From: an uncultured beta proteobacterium
Lineage (GTDB): Bacteria; Pseudomonadota; Gammaproteobacteria; Burkholderiales; Rhodocyclaceae
Length of the DNA: 8,546 nucleotides
NCBI GenBank assembly: GCA_903910495.1
Contig: CAIVZW010000631.1
Coordinates: 1 to 8,546, forward strand
Direction: 5' to 3'
Position 1 is the first letter of the stretch, and each line of letters starts with the position of its first letter. The notes below the pieces were generated by a model. The model ran no database searches. It had not been told where the DNA came from and worked only from the letters and a program-made list of their open reading frames with translations. Both the position numbers and the translations under genes were made by a program. Positions 7,427 through 8,546 of this stretch are shown here, one piece after another.

Positions 7427-7753
7427 TCATTTCCCCTTGATCTGTTTGGCGGCGTACGGTTCTTTGCTGATGAGCTGGCTGGTCATGCCGCAGTCGGCCA
7501 GCAGATTGACCCCGGTGATGCACGAGCTCATGTCGCTGAGCAGGAAGACACAGGCCTGGGCGATCTCGTCGGGTTCGATCAGCCGTTCAGACGGGATGTT
7601 GGCGTTCCAGAACTGCCGGCAGGCCTCCTCGCTGGGCGCCGCGGCGACGATCTCACGCCAGATCTCGGTCGCGCAGAGGCCGGGCGAGAGCACGTTGACG
7701 CGCACCCGCTCCTTGGCCAGTTCGATGGCGGCGGCCTTGCTGTAGCCGATCAT
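7427..7753 (-). pseudogene. SDR oxidoreductase, C-terminal fragment
   Basis: 108 codons from ATG at 7753, matching only the last third of a short-chain dehydrogenase: SKAAAIELAKERVRVNVLSPG (split here as SKAAAIELAK then ERVRVNVLSPG), then PDEIAQACVFLLSD and ITGVNLLADCGM. The nucleotide-binding half, NNAG motif and catalytic Ser are absent. The open frame continues upstream to a GTG at 7885, but that extension does not resemble an SDR and has no clear ribosome site at the ATG. The helix after the catalytic Tyr is also too short: Tyr and Lys are two apart instead of four, and about eight further residues are missing before RVN. The gene abuts the zinc dehydrogenase (one base between stop and ATG), so it was probably the upstream partner in that operon. 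Confidence 0.82.
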
Positions 7754-8016
7754 AAGGATAGGAAATTCAAGTCTCCCCCCCAAGGGAAGTATCGCCGTGC
7801 TTTTGCCTCTTGTCAAAGGAAGTCCGGTGCAAGCGGGTGGCCTGACCGGAATTCCCCGAGCCTGCGAAAATGATTCTTGTAACACCCTGCTTTTTGTAAA
7901 TAAACCTCTTTGAGTTCTATAACACTAAGATGAAAAGTAATAGAAGTATAATTGTATTATTGTATCGAGTGATCTTGAAATCGGTATTGATTAAGCCAGG
8001 TCTCGGACCAATGCGC
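7754..8016. other. Intergenic stretch with AT-rich core, no recognisable gene
   Basis: No convincing coding region on either strand. The part nearest the SDR fragment is of mixed composition. From about 7868 to 7990 it becomes strongly AT-rich: 21 of 80 bases are G or C in 7901-7980, against clearly GC-rich neighbours. Minus-strand TATACT/TACAAT-like boxes occur there, but no good -35 box at the right spacing, so I do not call a promoter. It may be a scar of foreign DNA that replaced the front of the SDR. Confidence 0.5.
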
Positions 8017-8196
8017 TCAGCCCCTTTCGAACAACGCCATCGATTCAACACGTCGGCCAATTAGTGTTGACTGCTCGACACCAAGCATCACCGAAGCCGT
8101 AAAATTGATTTGCGAGATCAGTCCGCTTTTCGCGAGGGTGAAATAGCCAACTGGCGCAAAATCATAGAGATCCACGTATTTATCGCGGGCTTCCAT
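8017..8196 (-). pseudogene. PAS sensor-domain fragment
   Basis: A 59-codon open stretch starting MEARDKYVDLYDFAPVGYFT, followed by LAKSGLISQINFTASVMLGV and STLIGRR. This is the start of a PAS domain of the kind found in bacterial sensor kinases and diguanylate cyclases (RYVDLYDFAPVGY...G.I...N.TA..LLG......LIGR). The frame stays open a little upstream (TEYFSISL before the Met), as expected for a piece cut from a longer protein. After LIGRR the similarity fades and it stops at TGA 8017-8019. No kinase, cyclase or other output domain is present. It is unrelated in function to the dehydrogenases around it and is best read as debris from a signalling gene. Confidence 0.72.
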
Positions 8197-8221
8197 TAGG
8201 GAAATGCTGAAGTATTCGGTT

Positions 8222-8380
8222 TCGTCGTTCCCGCGCAGGCGGGAACCCAGTCAAATCAACATTCTGTATCCCCGCACCCCAAGAGTACTTCCTCAGGGCG
8301 GCTTCGCCTTACCTTCGGGGCGCCTGCGCGGGGATGACGCCCCGAAGGCAACGGGGCCTTGGGCTCAAGTCCTCTTGGGG
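8222..8380. repeat. Composite block of nested inverted repeats (CCCGCGCAGGCGGG type)
   Basis: Four inverted repeats are stacked here. (a) 8228-8234 pairs with 8239-8245 around a four-base loop. (b) 8223-8241 matches the reverse complement of 8321-8339 at 17 of 19 positions. (c) 8277-8290 (CCCCAAGAGTACTT) matches the reverse complement of 8367-8380 at 13 of 14. (d) 8312-8322 (CCTTCGGGGCG) is a perfect 11-base inverted repeat of 8338-8348. The CGTTCCCGCGCAGGCGGGAA core belongs to a repeat widespread in proteobacterial genomes, which yields false proteins reading SSFPRRREP. No transposase is present, so it would be a non-autonomous or REP/MITE-like element. Confidence 0.8.
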
Positions 8381-8408
8381 GACGAATAATTCAGCGTTTC
8401 CCTAGGGA

Positions 8409-8546
8409 TCAGTCCATGACGAAACCACCGTTCACATCCAGGATTTCACCGGTGATGTAACGGGATTTCTCCGATGCAAGGAAGGCAACAGCATCGGCCA
8501 CGTCCTGAGGCTGGCCATATTCCTTCCAGGGAATCTTCTCGGCGAA
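8409..8546 (-). CDS. SDR-family oxidoreductase, C-terminal 45 residues (enters from right)
   Basis: The visible end of a short-chain dehydrogenase: [20 protein letters not shown], then [18 protein letters not shown] and TGA at 8409-8411. The pattern of [14 protein letters not shown] followed by [11 protein letters not shown] is the usual C-terminal signature of the classical SDR family (FabG-like). The N-terminus, cofactor site and catalytic residues lie outside the window. The sequence differs from the other two SDRs here, so it is not a copy of either. It is the gene nearest the repeat block and may end the transcription unit to the right. Confidence 0.9.
   Translation of the reverse strand, partial: FAEKIPWKEYGQPQDVADAVAFLASEKSRYITGEILDVNGGFVMD

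Noticed and set aside
5201..7873. Plus-strand open frames of about 440 codons each (5201-6520 and 6539-7873)
   Set aside because: They are complementary to the LarA homologue and the zinc dehydrogenase, which have complete motifs. Their own composition is Ala/Arg/Gly-rich without domains.
7921..7985. Possible sigma-70 promoter on the minus strand in the AT-rich stretch
   Set aside because: TACAAT and TATACT boxes occur by composition alone. The best -35 (TTTCAA, 18-base spacer) is poor and the gene downstream is a fragment.
8222..8380. CRISPR array
   Set aside because: The repeats are inverted, not direct and evenly spaced, and no cas genes are present.
8204..8389. A 61-codon plus-strand frame reading SSFPRRREP
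   Set aside because: This is the well-known false protein made by the CCCGCGCAGGCGGG-type intergenic repeat.

Overview
The window is high-GC proteobacterial DNA, most likely from a betaproteobacterium-like genome. This placement is an inference from codon use, the repeat family near the right end and the gene types; nothing in the window fixes the taxon. Every metabolic gene lies on the minus strand, so it is read right to left. The set looks like one accessory locus for uptake and oxidation of a hydroxy acid, polyol or sugar acid, now broken in at least two places.

In transcription order: (1) 8546-8409, the C-terminal end of an SDR dehydrogenase entering from the right. (2) 8408-7754, no intact gene; it holds a repeat block of nested inverted repeats (8222-8380), a 59-codon fragment of a PAS sensor domain (8196-8017) and an AT-rich stretch. 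(3) 7753-7427, the C-terminal third of a second SDR, which has lost its Rossmann half. (4) 7425-6379, an intact zinc medium-chain dehydrogenase. (5) 6382-5162, an intact nickel-pincer-nucleotide (LarA-type) racemase/epimerase homologue that overlaps gene 4 as GTGA. (6) 5161-4539, a short hairpin repeat and the right-hand remnant of an IS4-family (Tn5/IS50-like) element on the plus strand, with a frameshifted transposase and a recognisable terminal repeat. (7) 4542-3643, a TRAP solute-binding protein (DctP family) whose signal peptide and N-terminus are cut off at the IS remnant. (8) 3514-1628, an intact fused DctQM TRAP permease. (9) 1582-500, an Ldh_2-family NAD(P)-dependent 2-hydroxyacid dehydrogenase. 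(10) 467 to the left edge, a third SDR cut by the window end at its catalytic Tyr.

How the genes may work together (inference): the TRAP system would import an organic anion, the LarA homologue would invert an alpha-hydroxy centre, and the Ldh_2 enzyme, zinc dehydrogenase and SDRs would carry out successive oxidations or reductions. Because larA and dctP have the same orientation and only IS debris lies between them, the two halves may once have been one operon. In its present state the TRAP system has no exportable binding protein encoded here, so uptake is probably lost unless another copy exists or the junction is an assembly error. I see no CRISPR array, tRNA, rRNA, origin or convincing promoter.
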